Assembly: GCA_002733575.1 (NCBI GenBank)
Contig: NVWB01000041.1
Location: 1-34,878, forward strand
Reading direction: 5' to 3'
Source of the DNA: Blastopirellula sp.
GTDB lineage: Bacteria; Planctomycetota; Planctomycetia; Pirellulales; Pirellulaceae
Length of the DNA: 34,878 nucleotides
Shown here in pieces: positions 24,228 to 33,536 of the stretch. The notes beneath the pieces were generated by a model, which did no database searches, was not told where the DNA came from, and saw only the letters and a program-made list of their open reading frames with translations. The position numbers and the translations under genes are program-made. Numbering within the stretch: the stretch's first letter is position 1; each line of letters begins with the position of its first letter.

Positions 24228-25184
24228 TTAACCGTTCGGAAGCGTAATGCCTGCCACTACGGTCTCTAAAAATTCACGAACTTGCCGAGCTAACCGGTCC
24301 ACACCTTCAGCGTTGGTGGGGCGTGGGATCAGCGGGGCAAAGATATTTTCACAACACAGGGGGATTTTTCGGCCAGTAAACGCAACCGGTTTCAACAATC
24401 GGTAATGATCAATTTCGCCAAAGCCAGGTCCGCAGTCCTGATCCTTCGGCCAGTTACGGTGATCTTTCATGCAAAAGCTATGGACCACATCGGCACATTT
24501 CTGAATGTCTGGAATGGGATCAACATTCAGGTAATCCATTACATTGCCCGCATCGTAATTCACACGCACACCAGGGTCGTTTACTTCACGAATAATTTCT
24601 GCACATGCCTGACCTGTGCCGGTCGAACCACCATGCTGCTTGACTACCAGTGTGACTCCATTGTCTCTAGCAATTGGGCCGAGTTGTTTGAAGCGATCAA
24701 TCCACAGCTTTCGATTCCCTCCTTGGGTATGCCCAAACGTAAGGACTTGCGGAATCCGCGCAGCGCCCGCTTGCTTCAATCGATTGGTTAATCCTTCCAA
24801 TCCGTTGTTGGCCTCGGGATAAATGGTGGAGAACATCATCAGCGGTTCGAGCCCCAGGTCTCGGCACTTCGTGGCCAATTCCTGAGCTTTCTTTGGAGAA
24901 GCATCAATCGGCATCACAGGCACCTTCTCACCGTCTATGGTCTCCCGGTGCGTAGTTCCCCAGGCTACAAAGTTGAATCCTGCGGTCTTGATACCTGACA
25001 GGGCTCGCTTCAAGGGAAACTGAGAATAGGGCAAGGTCATACAAGCGATTTGAAAATCTGTTGGTTTCGAATCAGCAACATCCTCAGCCTGAATTACGCT
25101 TGACCCGAATGAGCCTGCAAGACTCCCAGCAGACAATTTCAACATTGCCCGACGAGAAAGAAATTTCAGGGGTTGATTCTCCAT
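24228..25184 (-). CDS. Tat-exported sugar phosphate isomerase/epimerase-like TIM-barrel protein
   Basis: A 318-residue protein. The start at 25184 is preferred because GGAAG sits 8-9 bases upstream and it yields a twin-arginine-like signal (FLSRRAMLKLSAGSLAGSFGSS); the ATG at 25235 would precede this with 17 residues lacking any signal. The rest is a xylose-isomerase-like TIM barrel: IKTAGFNFVAWG, TKCRDLGLEPLMMFS, VTLVVKQHGGSTGTG, VNYDAGNVMDYLN, FCMKDHRN, FGEIDHYRLLK, LCCENIFAP. Acidic and His residues in the last motifs would bind the divalent metal. It is the first gene of a three-gene minus-strand unit with the oxidoreductase and PIG-L protein, and diverges from the sulfatase at 25394. The substrate is unknown. 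Confidence 0.85.
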   Translation of the reverse strand: MENQPLKFLSRRAMLKLSAGSLAGSFGSSVIQAEDVADSKPTDFQIACMTLPYSQFPLKRALSGIKTAGFNFVAWGTTHRETIDGEKVPVMPIDASPKKAQELATKCRDLGLEPLMMFSTIYPEANNGLEGLTNRLKQAGAARIPQVLTFGHTQGGNRKLWIDRFKQLGPIARDNGVTLVVKQHGGSTGTGQACAEIIREVNDPGVRVNYDAGNVMDYLNVDPIPDIQKCADVVHSFCMKDHRNWPKDQDCGPGFGEIDHYRLLKPVAFTGRKIPLCCENIFAPLIPRPTNAEGVDRLARQVREFLETVVAGITLPNG

Positions 25185-25393
25185 CGCAATTATCTTCCAA
25201 GAAAGACGAACTAGCTCTATAACGTCACTCGCCACAGTTTACGATGACGGCGCGACAAATGCAAATTTTAATGTTTTCATCAACTTGGAGCACCCGGTTA
25301 TCTGAATCGATGCAACTGAACAAAGAAATTATGGTAGCATTCAATGATCTAATTCAAATCAATTGCCCTATTTTTTCTGATCTAAGACACGCC

Positions 25394-26950
25394 ATGAAAT
25401 ATAAATCTTACATTCTCTTGATCCTCATAATCTTCACTTGCGTCAGTTCTCTTTTGTTTAGCAATCAGGCAATTAGTGCTCAAACACCCAAACAACCGAA
25501 CATCCTATTATTTTTGGTAGACGACATGGGTTGGCAAGATACGTCCGTCCCTTTTTACACAGAAGTGACACCGCTTAATAAACGCTATCAAACGCCGAAT
25601 ATGCAACAACTGGCCAACCGAGGCATGAAGTTCACTCAAGCCTATGCTTGTAGTGTGTGCTCTCCTACTCGTGTTAGTTTAATGACTGGCATGAATGCCG
25701 CCCGACATCGGGTGACGAATTGGACTTTGAGTAAGAACGCCAGTAATGATCGAGGACACGCAAAGTTGACTTTTCCAAAATGGAACGTCAACGGCCTGAG
25801 CCCCGAAGCAGGAATTGAACGTACTGTTTACGCTAAAGCATTGCCAGCTTATTTACAGGAAGCCGGTTATCGAACAATCCATGCAGGCAAAGCCCATTTT
25901 GGGGCAATTGGCACACCAGGGGCTGATCCAATTAATGTTGGATTTGATGTCAACATTGGCGGACATGCGGCCGGAGGACCAGGCAGTTATTTGGGCACAC
26001 AAAACTTTAGTGCCGTGTGGCGTAAAGGAAGTAAGCAGTGGGATGTGCCTGGATTAGAAAAGTATCATGGTAAAGATATCTTTCTGACCGAGGCTCTTAC
26101 GATAGAAGCCAACTTGGCCATCGATCAGGCCGTGGAAGATAACAAGCCATTTTTTCTTTACATGGCCCACTATGCGGTACATGTTCCGTTTGCCAAAGAT
26201 GAACGTTTCTATCAGAAATACAAAGACGCCGGAATCGATCACACCGAATCGATGTACGCAGCCATAGTGGAAGGCATGGATAAATCACTGGGCGACCTAC
26301 TTAAAAATGTGGAGCGTCATGGGCTAACCGACAATACGATCGTGTTATTCATGTCTGACAACGGTGGGCTAAGTGCCAGCGGACGTGGTGGCAAACGACA
26401 CACGCACAATTTACCGCTATCAAGCGGCAAAGGTTCAGCACACGAAGGCGGAGTGCGAGTCCCGATGATTGTCTATTGGCCGGGAGTCACGAAAGACGGC
26501 TCGGTCTGTACGCAACCGGTAATCATCGAAGACTTTTTCTCCACCATATTAGAACTGGCAGGCATCCAGGATGTGCAACAAGTTGGTGGGAACATCGATG
26601 GCTCCAGCTTCGTTTCGCTGCTACAAGGGAGCCATGATTCAACTAGAGACTACCGCCCCTTGTATTGGCATTTTCCGAACAACTGGGGTCCATCAGGGCC
26701 AGGGATTGGTGCATCGAGTTGTATTCGCCAGGGTGACTGGAAACTCATCTATTACCACGCAAATCAACAATACGAGTTGTTCAACATCGCACAAGATTTA
26801 TCAGAACAGGTGAATCTTGCCGAATCAAAACCGGAAATTCGTAATCGACTGGCAAAAAAACTGGCCTGGTATCTCGCTTCGGTGAAAGCACAAATGCCTA
26901 TTTCTAAAGCAACTGGCAAGGCCGTTCCTTATCTTAACACTGAGGACTAG
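25394..26950 (+). CDS. Secreted arylsulfatase-type sulfatase (S1)
   Basis: A 518-residue sulfatase. The start at 25394 gives a strong signal peptide (MKYKSYILLILIIFTCVSSLLF...ISA); the open frame extends 150 bases upstream but that part has no signal features. Metal ligands are in LVDDMGWQD (about 41-49). The formylglycine motif is C89-S-P-T-R93 followed by VSLMTGMN. The usual GKWH is here GKAHFG, with the His kept. FMSDNGGLS supplies the second metal site and is followed by SSGKGSAHEGGVRVPMIVYWPG. It diverges from the isomerase/oxidoreductase/PIG-L unit across a 209-base gap that should hold both promoters. Resembles the sulfatase at 3980-5602 in layout; substrate not determinable. Confidence 0.9.
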   Translation: MKYKSYILLILIIFTCVSSLLFSNQAISAQTPKQPNILLFLVDDMGWQDTSVPFYTEVTPLNKRYQTPNMQQLANRGMKFTQAYACSVCSPTRVSLMTGMNAARHRVTNWTLSKNASNDRGHAKLTFPKWNVNGLSPEAGIERTVYAKALPAYLQEAGYRTIHAGKAHFGAIGTPGADPINVGFDVNIGGHAAGGPGSYLGTQNFSAVWRKGSKQWDVPGLEKYHGKDIFLTEALTIEANLAIDQAVEDNKPFFLYMAHYAVHVPFAKDERFYQKYKDAGIDHTESMYAAIVEGMDKSLGDLLKNVERHGLTDNTIVLFMSDNGGLSASGRGGKRHTHNLPLSSGKGSAHEGGVRVPMIVYWPGVTKDGSVCTQPVIIEDFFSTILELAGIQDVQQVGGNIDGSSFVSLLQGSHDSTRDYRPLYWHFPNNWGPSGPGIGASSCIRQGDWKLIYYHANQQYELFNIAQDLSEQVNLAESKPEIRNRLAKKLAWYLASVKAQMPISKATGKAVPYLNTED

Positions 26951-27068
26951 TACCGCTTTCGAATCAGAAAGAGATTAAGAGAGTGTTTTCTACACATATT
27001 ATATGCTAAGATCACGGCTGATGTTTCTTTGTTCTTCAACCTGTGAGAATTTATAAGGCGCTACTTGA

Positions 27069-28559
27069 ATGAAAACTCTCATGACATTCGCTGTCGTTAG
27101 CTTGCTAACGATGACATTTGCCCAAATTAGTTTGGCCGCAGATCGCCCCAATGTGCTGTTCATTTTAACCGATGACCAACGCTACGATGCACTAAGCTGC
27201 ATGGGCCATCCGCATTTAAAGACTCCTCACATCGATCAGCTTGCTGAGGAAGGGTTGTTGTTCAAAAATCATTTTTGCACAACCAGTTTGTGTTCTCCGA
27301 GTCGCGCTTCGATTCTTAGTGGTTTGTATGCCCATACCCATGGTGTGTCAAATAACTTCACAGAGTACCCAACTGAGATGATCAGTTTCCCCTTGCGATT
27401 GCAAGAGTCTGGCTACAATACCGCCTACATCGGCAAATGGCACATGGGCGAAAAAAATGATGATCCACGCCCTGGCTTCGATTACTTTGTCACACACAAA
27501 GGGCAAGGAAAATACTTTGACACCGAGTTTAATTTCAACGGCAAAGGTCGCCGGATTGTCAAAGGATATTACACCACTGTTGTAACCGACATGGCAGAGA
27601 AATGGATCTCGGAACAAAAAGATGACAAGCCATGGATGTTAATGCTAGGACACAAAGCACCACACAGTTTTTATCTTCCTGAAAAGAAGTATGAGCATGT
27701 GTTTGATGATGTCGATATCCAATATCCTGAAACGGCATTCAATTTAGAAGACAAACCGGCTTGGTTCAAAAAACGATTAGATACCTGGCACGGCATCTAT
27801 GGCCCATTGTTTAATTGGCGTGAGAAGTTCCCAGACAAAAGCCCTGAAGCAGTCAAAGACTTTGCCCGCATGGTTAAAGCCTATTGGGGAACAATAATCT
27901 CGGTTGACGATAGCGTTGGACGTCTTTATGAATTTCTAGAGAAACGTGGCGAACTAGACAACACGCTAGTTATTTTCACATCAGATAATGGCCTGCTTGA
28001 AGGCGAGCATGGCATGGTCGACAAACGAACCGGGCATGAACCATCGATTCGTATTCCGCTAGTAGTGCGTTACCCTGGAATCACAAAGCCAGCAGATGCA
28101 CGAGTTGTGGAAGAGATTACAGCAACCATAGACTTTGCACCTACAATCCTCGATATCTGCGGTGCCAAACCATTGAAGAAAGTGCATGGTAGTAGTTGGA
28201 AGCGTTTGGCCGAAGGCGATACAACGGATTGGCGAGATAGTTTTTATTATGAATACAACTATGAATTCCAATTCCCGTATACGCCGAATGTTCGAGCACT
28301 ACGAACCGCTAAATGGAAATATATCCGCTATCCACACGGCGATGGCTCTCCAGACAAACACATGGCCGAACTTTACAATTTAAAGAAAGACCCGGCTGAA
28401 GATAAAAACTTGATCAATAAACCTTACCATGCAAAAAGAGTCAAAGAATTGCGGGCAGAACTAGATCGCTTGATTGCCGAGCATGGCGATGGGAAACCAG
28501 ATACGATGCCTGTGGATCAAGGGATTAAGTCTGGTTTGCCTGATAAAGATATTCGGTAA
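27069..28559 (+). CDS. Secreted sulfatase with DUF4976-like C-terminus (S1)
   Basis: A 496-residue sulfatase with signal peptide ([24 protein letters not shown]). ILTDDQRYD (about 32-40) and the formylglycine motif C75-S-P-S-R79 with [14 protein letters not shown] form the core, followed by GKWHMG and [29 protein letters not shown]. The C-terminal segment [41 protein letters not shown] is typical of iduronate-2-sulfatase/GlcNAc-6-sulfatase-like enzymes. It has the same design as the gene at 2353-3978 but differs in sequence. It lies 118 bases after the previous sulfatase and ends 35 bases before a strong terminator. AAGGCG upstream is a modest ribosome site. Confidence 0.92.
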   Translation: MKTLMTFAVVSLLTMTFAQISLAADRPNVLFILTDDQRYDALSCMGHPHLKTPHIDQLAEEGLLFKNHFCTTSLCSPSRASILSGLYAHTHGVSNNFTEYPTEMISFPLRLQESGYNTAYIGKWHMGEKNDDPRPGFDYFVTHKGQGKYFDTEFNFNGKGRRIVKGYYTTVVTDMAEKWISEQKDDKPWMLMLGHKAPHSFYLPEKKYEHVFDDVDIQYPETAFNLEDKPAWFKKRLDTWHGIYGPLFNWREKFPDKSPEAVKDFARMVKAYWGTIISVDDSVGRLYEFLEKRGELDNTLVIFTSDNGLLEGEHGMVDKRTGHEPSIRIPLVVRYPGITKPADARVVEEITATIDFAPTILDICGAKPLKKVHGSSWKRLAEGDTTDWRDSFYYEYNYEFQFPYTPNVRALRTAKWKYIRYPHGDGSPDKHMAELYNLKKDPAEDKNLINKPYHAKRVKELRAELDRLIAEHGDGKPDTMPVDQGIKSGLPDKDIR

Positions 28560-28594
28560 GCGATTGTTTCGGTAGATTCAATTAGCAAGAAATC

Positions 28595-28633
28595 AAAAGA
28601 GCCCTCTTGATGTTTCAAGAGGGCTCTTTTTTT
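28595..28633 (+). terminator. Rho-independent terminator
   Basis: A perfect 16-bp stem (28595-28610 with 28615-28630) closed by a TGTT loop runs into a T-stretch to 28633. It ends the sulfatase gene. On the minus strand the stem is followed by TTTTGATT, so it may also stop transcripts of the ThuA operon. Confidence 0.92.
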
Positions 28634-28638
28634 GTTTC

Positions 28639-28852
28639 GGGTGGCCGCGATAGCTCGGCTATCGGGGCGGCGCAGCCGCAAGAGGGTATCAGAATAAATG
28701 TGGCACAACCTAATTGGATTACATTAACATTACGCTTTGATGTGTGTAGCCATATTGTTCAGAAACTACCGCCTTCGTTCTTCATCCTTGCTCATCGCTC
28801 GGCGAACTCTGTTGCTTTCCTCAGCCCAGTTTGCGAGCAAACGGGGCTACCC
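28639..28852. repeat. 214-bp non-coding element with imperfect inverted ends and internal hairpins
   Basis: The left end starts GGGTGGCC and the reverse complement of the right end starts GGGTAGCC, giving imperfect terminal inverted repeats. Just inside the left end is CGATAGC-TCG-GCTATCG (perfect 7-bp stem), then GCGGC-GCA-GCCGC. Just inside the right end is GTTTGC-GA-GCAAAC. No credible coding frame fits. It is inserted between a terminator and the stop codon of the ThuA gene, which is only 3 bases away. Looks like a REP/MITE-type element; no transposase is present. Confidence 0.55.
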
Positions 28853-28855
28853 TTT

Positions 28856-29737
28856 CTATTTTTTCTTATCAAGATTCTCTTTGATCTCGGTATCCGATGG
28901 CGTTGTAGTTGGGCAGCCGTCTTTGGGTACTTCGACATTGGCTGTCCACAGAATGGCGTTGAGCATCACTTTGCGGAAGTCATCGTTTTGCCAGCTATCA
29001 TGATTGTGGGCACCGGTAAACCCGAACCCACGTCCGCCTGTTGGACGCTGATAGGCCCAAGCTACGTGTTGTTTTTCTCCGGCTGCGACCGCTTTGCGGA
29101 CAGCCGGGTTGCCACTGCGGGCACCATCGGTGCGGCGTAAAGTTTCAGGGCCGGGCAAGTCAGAAAGAATAGGAGTTACCCCTTTCATATCATTGACAAA
29201 TCGCATGTGGTAATACCATTCATCGTTGACGCTAAACGGTTTGACTCCATTACTGATTGGATGATCAGGGAAATCTTTGAACTTAGGTGACCAGTGTGGG
29301 TTGACCGACCAATCTAAATCACAGAAACCGCCCATCCACTCAAGGAACTTATCGCCCGGTTTTCCTTTTACGGCTTCGGTGGCCCAGTGAATCATTACCA
29401 CGCCAGTTCCTTTTTTCATCAATTTGTCGAACTCATCCAGTTGTTTATTCAACACATGCCCATTGTGACCTGTGCAGAAAATTACGACAGTATCTGCATC
29501 TTCTAAAATCGAAGTGTCCGAAGGATATCCATAATGGGGCACCAACACAGCATTTACGTTTAGCCCCGATTCATTCAAGTCTTTGGCAAGAATCATATTG
29601 CCAGCCCGATGTTCGTGGCTCAATCGTCCATGACTCGGCGAACCTGAGATGAATACAATTTTAACTTTGTCTTCAGCCAGTGCTGGGGAAAGAATTAGTA
29701 AAGCAAACAGTAAAGCAGAATAGAGTGATGTCTTCAT
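28856..29737 (-). CDS. Secreted ThuA-like (class I glutamine amidotransferase-like) protein
   Basis: A 293-residue protein. The start at 29737 gives a clean signal peptide (MKTSLYSALLFALLILSPALAE); longer starts add residues without signal character. The mature part is the ThuA domain: VKIVFISGSPSHG, DADTVVIFCTGHNGHVLN, MKKGTGVVMIHWATEAVKG, WSVNPHWSPKFKDFPDHPISNGVKPFSVNDEWYYHMRF, VAWAYQRPTGGRGFGFTGAHNHDSW. The fold is related to glutamine amidotransferases, but the protein family is associated with sugar utilisation (trehalose in rhizobia) and its biochemistry is largely unknown. It is the last gene of the DUF1501/cytochrome operon, 73 bases after the preceding gene, with a repeat element directly after its stop. 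Confidence 0.85.
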   Translation of the reverse strand: MKTSLYSALLFALLILSPALAEDKVKIVFISGSPSHGRLSHEHRAGNMILAKDLNESGLNVNAVLVPHYGYPSDTSILEDADTVVIFCTGHNGHVLNKQLDEFDKLMKKGTGVVMIHWATEAVKGKPGDKFLEWMGGFCDLDWSVNPHWSPKFKDFPDHPISNGVKPFSVNDEWYYHMRFVNDMKGVTPILSDLPGPETLRRTDGARSGNPAVRKAVAAGEKQHVAWAYQRPTGGRGFGFTGAHNHDSWQNDDFRKVMLNAILWTANVEVPKDGCPTTTPSDTEIKENLDKKK

Positions 29738-29810
29738 TGGAATCATTTCAATAGAGTAAAAAATATCTCGACTTATCATTACGGTAACACATCTCAAAGC
29801 AGATGTCGAA

Positions 29811-31109
29811 TTACGCCCCGCTGAAGAGCCTGGCAAGGTGCTCTTCTTCAGGAATCACAAAAGGGAATTGTAGACTAAAATCATGGTCGTCAATTTGGGC
29901 CAATTCACGAAGTGCGGTATGAATGTGCTCGGGGCGGACTCGAATTCCATTTTCGGAATCCGTTTTTAAGGTGGCTGGGTTAATAGGAATTTGAAACAGT
30001 TTATCATCCGTTGCTCCTACAACTCTATTTCCCTGAATACCAGTTCCCATGAACATGATTGATCCAATTGACCAGTGATCTTTTCCATTGCCCTTGTTGT
30101 ATTTAGGAGTCCGTCCCATTTCGCTTTGGATCACCACGACTAGTTTTTCTCGGATTTTCAATTCTTCAGCTTTGGTCATCAAGTAATCGATGCCTGCGAG
30201 GAACTCTGGGAGCAACTTCATTTGATCAGGGTCATTGTTGTTATGGCTATCAAATTGACCGATTGAGAGATTTGCAGAAACGCAAACGCCTGCTTTGAAC
30301 GAAGCGAGTGCAATATCCGCTTGTTGAGACAGACGCTGCTTGGGGGTTGTCTTGGGGATATAGGGAGTCACACGTTGCAATGCTTTTGAATTGATTTGAG
30401 CTGCGTAAAGCATACTTTGAGATCGTTGGACTCGTGGCAGACGAACCTGAGATTTGCGTGATTTATTTTGCTGATTCAGGGCTTCTTCAATACGGTCAAC
30501 AACAAAACTGTCGTGATACGGACTGCGTGCATTTCCATGCAATGCATCTGCATTGGCAAGTTTGCTTAATGAATTCAAATAGGGCACGCGGGCCATCGGC
30601 ACTAGATTACCCGTTGCAGAGTATTGACCAAAAGTAAGAAAAGCGAGCGGAGCATCTGCACCTTTGCAGGCGGCAACCAACGCGGCGAATGTTGGATAAG
30701 CTAAACTATCAAGTTTGCCGGTGGCCATATAGCGAGAACAGGGAGAGTGATTGTTGACGGAGTAGTCTAGACCATTGAGAACCAATAGTTCATGGCCATA
30801 TTTTTTGAAGAAATCTTCATTGCTCATGCCTGTTTCAATATGTGCCGCATTGGGAGCATAGTGAAGAGTACCTTGCGTTAGAATATCGCCTTCTTGATAC
30901 AGTCGATTTATTTCGTTGATGCCTTTAGGGTCCATCAGGTAAGTTGTGTCCCATCCGCCCGATGCGTTGAAAACAACATAGTAAGGGCCCTCGTAGCCTG
31001 TCGATTCATTTTTTGCGTTTTCTCCATCGGCGTACAATGGCACAGAAATTGGCATGGCCAGTCCTAAACCGGCTGATCCACATAGCTGAATAAATTTTCG
31101 GCGTTTCAT
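29811..31109 (-). CDS. DUF1501 family protein, diverged type, Tat-like signal
   Basis: A 432-residue exported protein. The start at 31109 lies 10 bases after the preceding stop with AAGGCC upstream, and gives a signal MKRRKFIQLCGSAGLGLAMPISVPLYA with an arginine pair. Family motifs include YYVVFNASGGWDTTYLMDPKG near the start, ASFKAGVCVSANLSIGQFDSHNNNDP in the middle, and VVVIQSEMGRTPKYN with KDHWSIGSIMFMGTGI near the end. DUF1501 proteins share the alkaline-phosphatase-like fold; their role in Planctomycetota is not established. This one differs markedly from the other DUF1501 gene of the operon (33537-34878). It is directly coupled to the cytochrome gene before it. Confidence 0.85.
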   Translation of the reverse strand: MKRRKFIQLCGSAGLGLAMPISVPLYADGENAKNESTGYEGPYYVVFNASGGWDTTYLMDPKGINEINRLYQEGDILTQGTLHYAPNAAHIETGMSNEDFFKKYGHELLVLNGLDYSVNNHSPCSRYMATGKLDSLAYPTFAALVAACKGADAPLAFLTFGQYSATGNLVPMARVPYLNSLSKLANADALHGNARSPYHDSFVVDRIEEALNQQNKSRKSQVRLPRVQRSQSMLYAAQINSKALQRVTPYIPKTTPKQRLSQQADIALASFKAGVCVSANLSIGQFDSHNNNDPDQMKLLPEFLAGIDYLMTKAEELKIREKLVVVIQSEMGRTPKYNKGNGKDHWSIGSIMFMGTGIQGNRVVGATDDKLFQIPINPATLKTDSENGIRVRPEHIHTALRELAQIDDHDFSLQFPFVIPEEEHLARLFSGA

Positions 31110-31119
31110 TGAATTGGCC

Positions 31120-33489
31120 TTATTCGTACAGGAAATCATGTTGGCGAAGCAAGTAGGTCACCACACCTCGCCATGCACGAAGGGTGTAGTCGGGATCGTC
31201 GAGCCTTACATCATTGACGCGATCACATGAGTAGCTGCCTCGTTTGTCAATTCCCTCTGCTGCTTTAGCATCCTTTACGATATCAGCAAACAACTGATGG
31301 GTGCGGATTACTTCAGGGTGATCGATGGAGTGATCTCTTCCGAGAATTATTTTGTGCAAATGAACAACTGCCTGTTGAATCTTTTGATCTGCTTCAGGAC
31401 TAGCTGCTGGTATCACATCTATTTCTATTTTGGGAAAAAGAAGTCGTTGACTCGGATCACGAGTAAAGTCAAGCGCTACATTGTGGCAAGCAACATCGTT
31501 TGACATCATTCGCTGAATTGCACCCATGGCACCGCTTGGATCAAGGGCCCGCTCGGTGACGGACTTGGAATCAATTCCCCCGTAGAGAATATGCAGTTTG
31601 CTTTCTCTCCCAATTAAGCGGCCCCATTGCTTTCCAAAAACGGCCTCAATTTTTCGTTCAAGTTGCTCCGGCGTTAATAGCCGTACTAAGCCTAAATCGT
31701 CTAACTCAGTTAATCTGCTAGGGTCTTGCGAAGCAAGTGCTAAGCCATCAATTTGATATAAGTCCGAAGCAATTAATTTTTTAAACGCAACTTTGAGATT
31801 AAAATCATTCTGCTTGAATTGTTGGGCAACCTGACTAATAAGCGATCTTTGCTCAAGGTAAGCACGTCGTTTTGAATTAAACATCGGATCATCAATATCT
31901 TCGGGTGGCAACAAAACTTTGCGACCAAAAAGAATGTAGTAAACATGCTCAACCATGGCCGTGGCAAAACGGGGATCGTTGGCCGTGCGTTGACCTAACC
32001 ATTGTAGAGACCGCCATTGTTGCTGATCCGGTAGGTCTTCACCTTCAAAGCCGGAACCAAACATGTCGGTATACCAGCCTTCTTTACGTGGACCAAGATA
32101 ACCATCTTTATCATAATCTTGAAATAGCCCTGCGATGGGGTCTAGTGTTGTATGACAAACCACACAACCAGGGGCTTGCATGGTAGGATTGTCGAACTTC
32201 GCATCGACCGCAGCAGCATCTGCAACGCGAGGAGCAAGCTGCATGATATCGACACCGAGAAAATGTTGGTAATACATTCTAGATCGCAAACGATTTCGAT
32301 TGGTTTCTGTTGTGGGATATCGACGAAGATACTGGAACATACTCAACATGCCCGAATGTGGGTAGAAACCTGTTTCTGACTTTTGAGTTTTTCCGTTTCG
32401 GGCCTTTAGTGCTGGCAACTTGGTAGGGATATATTCATGAGGGTCATTCGCATCTTTAAACTGATCTTTGAGTTTCTCATAAATTCCATATCCTCGGGCA
32501 GAATAGGGTGACACCATGATATAGTCGGCTGTTACCAACTCAGTAAAAGGATGATCATTGCGAACAATGTGTTCAATCAGCTTGAGTGGCTCTCGACGAA
32601 TCGAAGCACGATAGTCACCGGCCAATTTATAGCGAGCTTTTTGCTGATCTTTCTCAGGGATAGGACTAAGATCGTGCTTTTGATACCAAAGTCGTGTTTT
32701 ATTAAAATGATCATAAGAGAGCACGATCTCGGCGTTACCATCATATCCTTGAGTTAAAAAGATATCATTAAAACCTTCTCGCAATCGATCATAAAAAGCA
32801 TCTTCCTGCATGACTTGGTCTAATACGCGATCAAGTGATTTAGGTCCATCTGCAAGATCAATTGAAGTGTACTCGTCCTCTGTGGGCAATCTTGCTGCAA
32901 GCGAGAGTGTGACTCGTCGTAATAAACGACGAGGCGACATTTTTTCTGTGTCAGCAAACAGCGGAGTACGCGGTTGCTGGTTGTCTGCTGTAGCGGCTGG
33001 AAGTTTGCCTGAGGCTCGATTGAAATACTGCTCTAAGATTCGATAGCTGGATGAATCGATTTTCACCACTTCGCTACCGCCATGGTCGAGCTTGCCGGTC
33101 GCTTTTAATAAGAGACGAGATTTTTCATCATTTAGTGCTGTGGCCATCTGATGAAATAACTGACGGTTTTTTTCCAGCGATATCTTTTGATCTTGTTCTT
33201 TGCCTGTTGTTGCTTGCAGAATAAACTCGGAGTCAGACGCATCTCCATTCTCGTTGTGGCACTTGAGACAAGTGCGTTCGCCCACTTTGGCCCAAACTTC
33301 ATCAGCAAAATAGTTGTCTACAATAAAACAGTTGGGGCCACGATGTGAAGACTGAGCATGCTTGTCATCCGTGTCTTGATTTTCAGTATTATCGGCAGCC
33401 AGTAATGGAAATACGAATAGCCAATTCGACAAGAATAATGTGAACAGTAGTGATTTTGCAGATAATATCTGACGGAGACAAACTATCAT
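31120..33489 (-). CDS. Exported DUF1549/DUF1588-like cytochrome protein
   Basis: A 789-residue protein with an N-terminal signal or anchor (about 10-31). Two heme-type motifs are visible: C74-L-K-C77-H78 near the N-terminus (ERTCLKCHNENG) and C442-V-V-C445-H446. The second begins a C-x-x-CHTTLDPIAGLFQDYD stretch like the DUF1588 motif. Between them, SPRRLLRRVTLSLAARLPTEDEY matches the DUF1549 pattern, and RLRSRMYYQHFLGVDIMQLAPR precedes the second heme site. Such proteins are nearly always paired with DUF1501 proteins in Planctomycetota, as here on both sides (47 and 10 bases away). The fused heme sites suggest periplasmic redox work with an unknown substrate. Assignment to exact DUFs is by motif recollection and should be checked by profile search. 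Confidence 0.78.
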   Translation of the reverse strand: MIVCLRQILSAKSLLFTLFLSNWLFVFPLLAADNTENQDTDDKHAQSSHRGPNCFIVDNYFADEVWAKVGERTCLKCHNENGDASDSEFILQATTGKEQDQKISLEKNRQLFHQMATALNDEKSRLLLKATGKLDHGGSEVVKIDSSSYRILEQYFNRASGKLPAATADNQQPRTPLFADTEKMSPRRLLRRVTLSLAARLPTEDEYTSIDLADGPKSLDRVLDQVMQEDAFYDRLREGFNDIFLTQGYDGNAEIVLSYDHFNKTRLWYQKHDLSPIPEKDQQKARYKLAGDYRASIRREPLKLIEHIVRNDHPFTELVTADYIMVSPYSARGYGIYEKLKDQFKDANDPHEYIPTKLPALKARNGKTQKSETGFYPHSGMLSMFQYLRRYPTTETNRNRLRSRMYYQHFLGVDIMQLAPRVADAAAVDAKFDNPTMQAPGCVVCHTTLDPIAGLFQDYDKDGYLGPRKEGWYTDMFGSGFEGEDLPDQQQWRSLQWLGQRTANDPRFATAMVEHVYYILFGRKVLLPPEDIDDPMFNSKRRAYLEQRSLISQVAQQFKQNDFNLKVAFKKLIASDLYQIDGLALASQDPSRLTELDDLGLVRLLTPEQLERKIEAVFGKQWGRLIGRESKLHILYGGIDSKSVTERALDPSGAMGAIQRMMSNDVACHNVALDFTRDPSQRLLFPKIEIDVIPAASPEADQKIQQAVVHLHKIILGRDHSIDHPEVIRTHQLFADIVKDAKAAEGIDKRGSYSCDRVNDVRLDDPDYTLRAWRGVVTYLLRQHDFLYE

Positions 33490-33536
33490 TTCATTTACTT
33501 TGGTACTCTAACCTACGTGTTTATTGTAAATGGGCT

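Noticed and set aside
26950..27068. Promoter at TAAGAT near 27007 for the last sulfatase
   Set aside because: A TGC-TAAGAT extended -10-like string is present, but no -35 partner was convincing, so it was not listed.
28607..29140. 177-codon plus-strand frame overlapping the ThuA gene
   Set aside because: It begins inside the terminator hairpin, crosses the repeat element and runs antisense to a recognisable ThuA domain.
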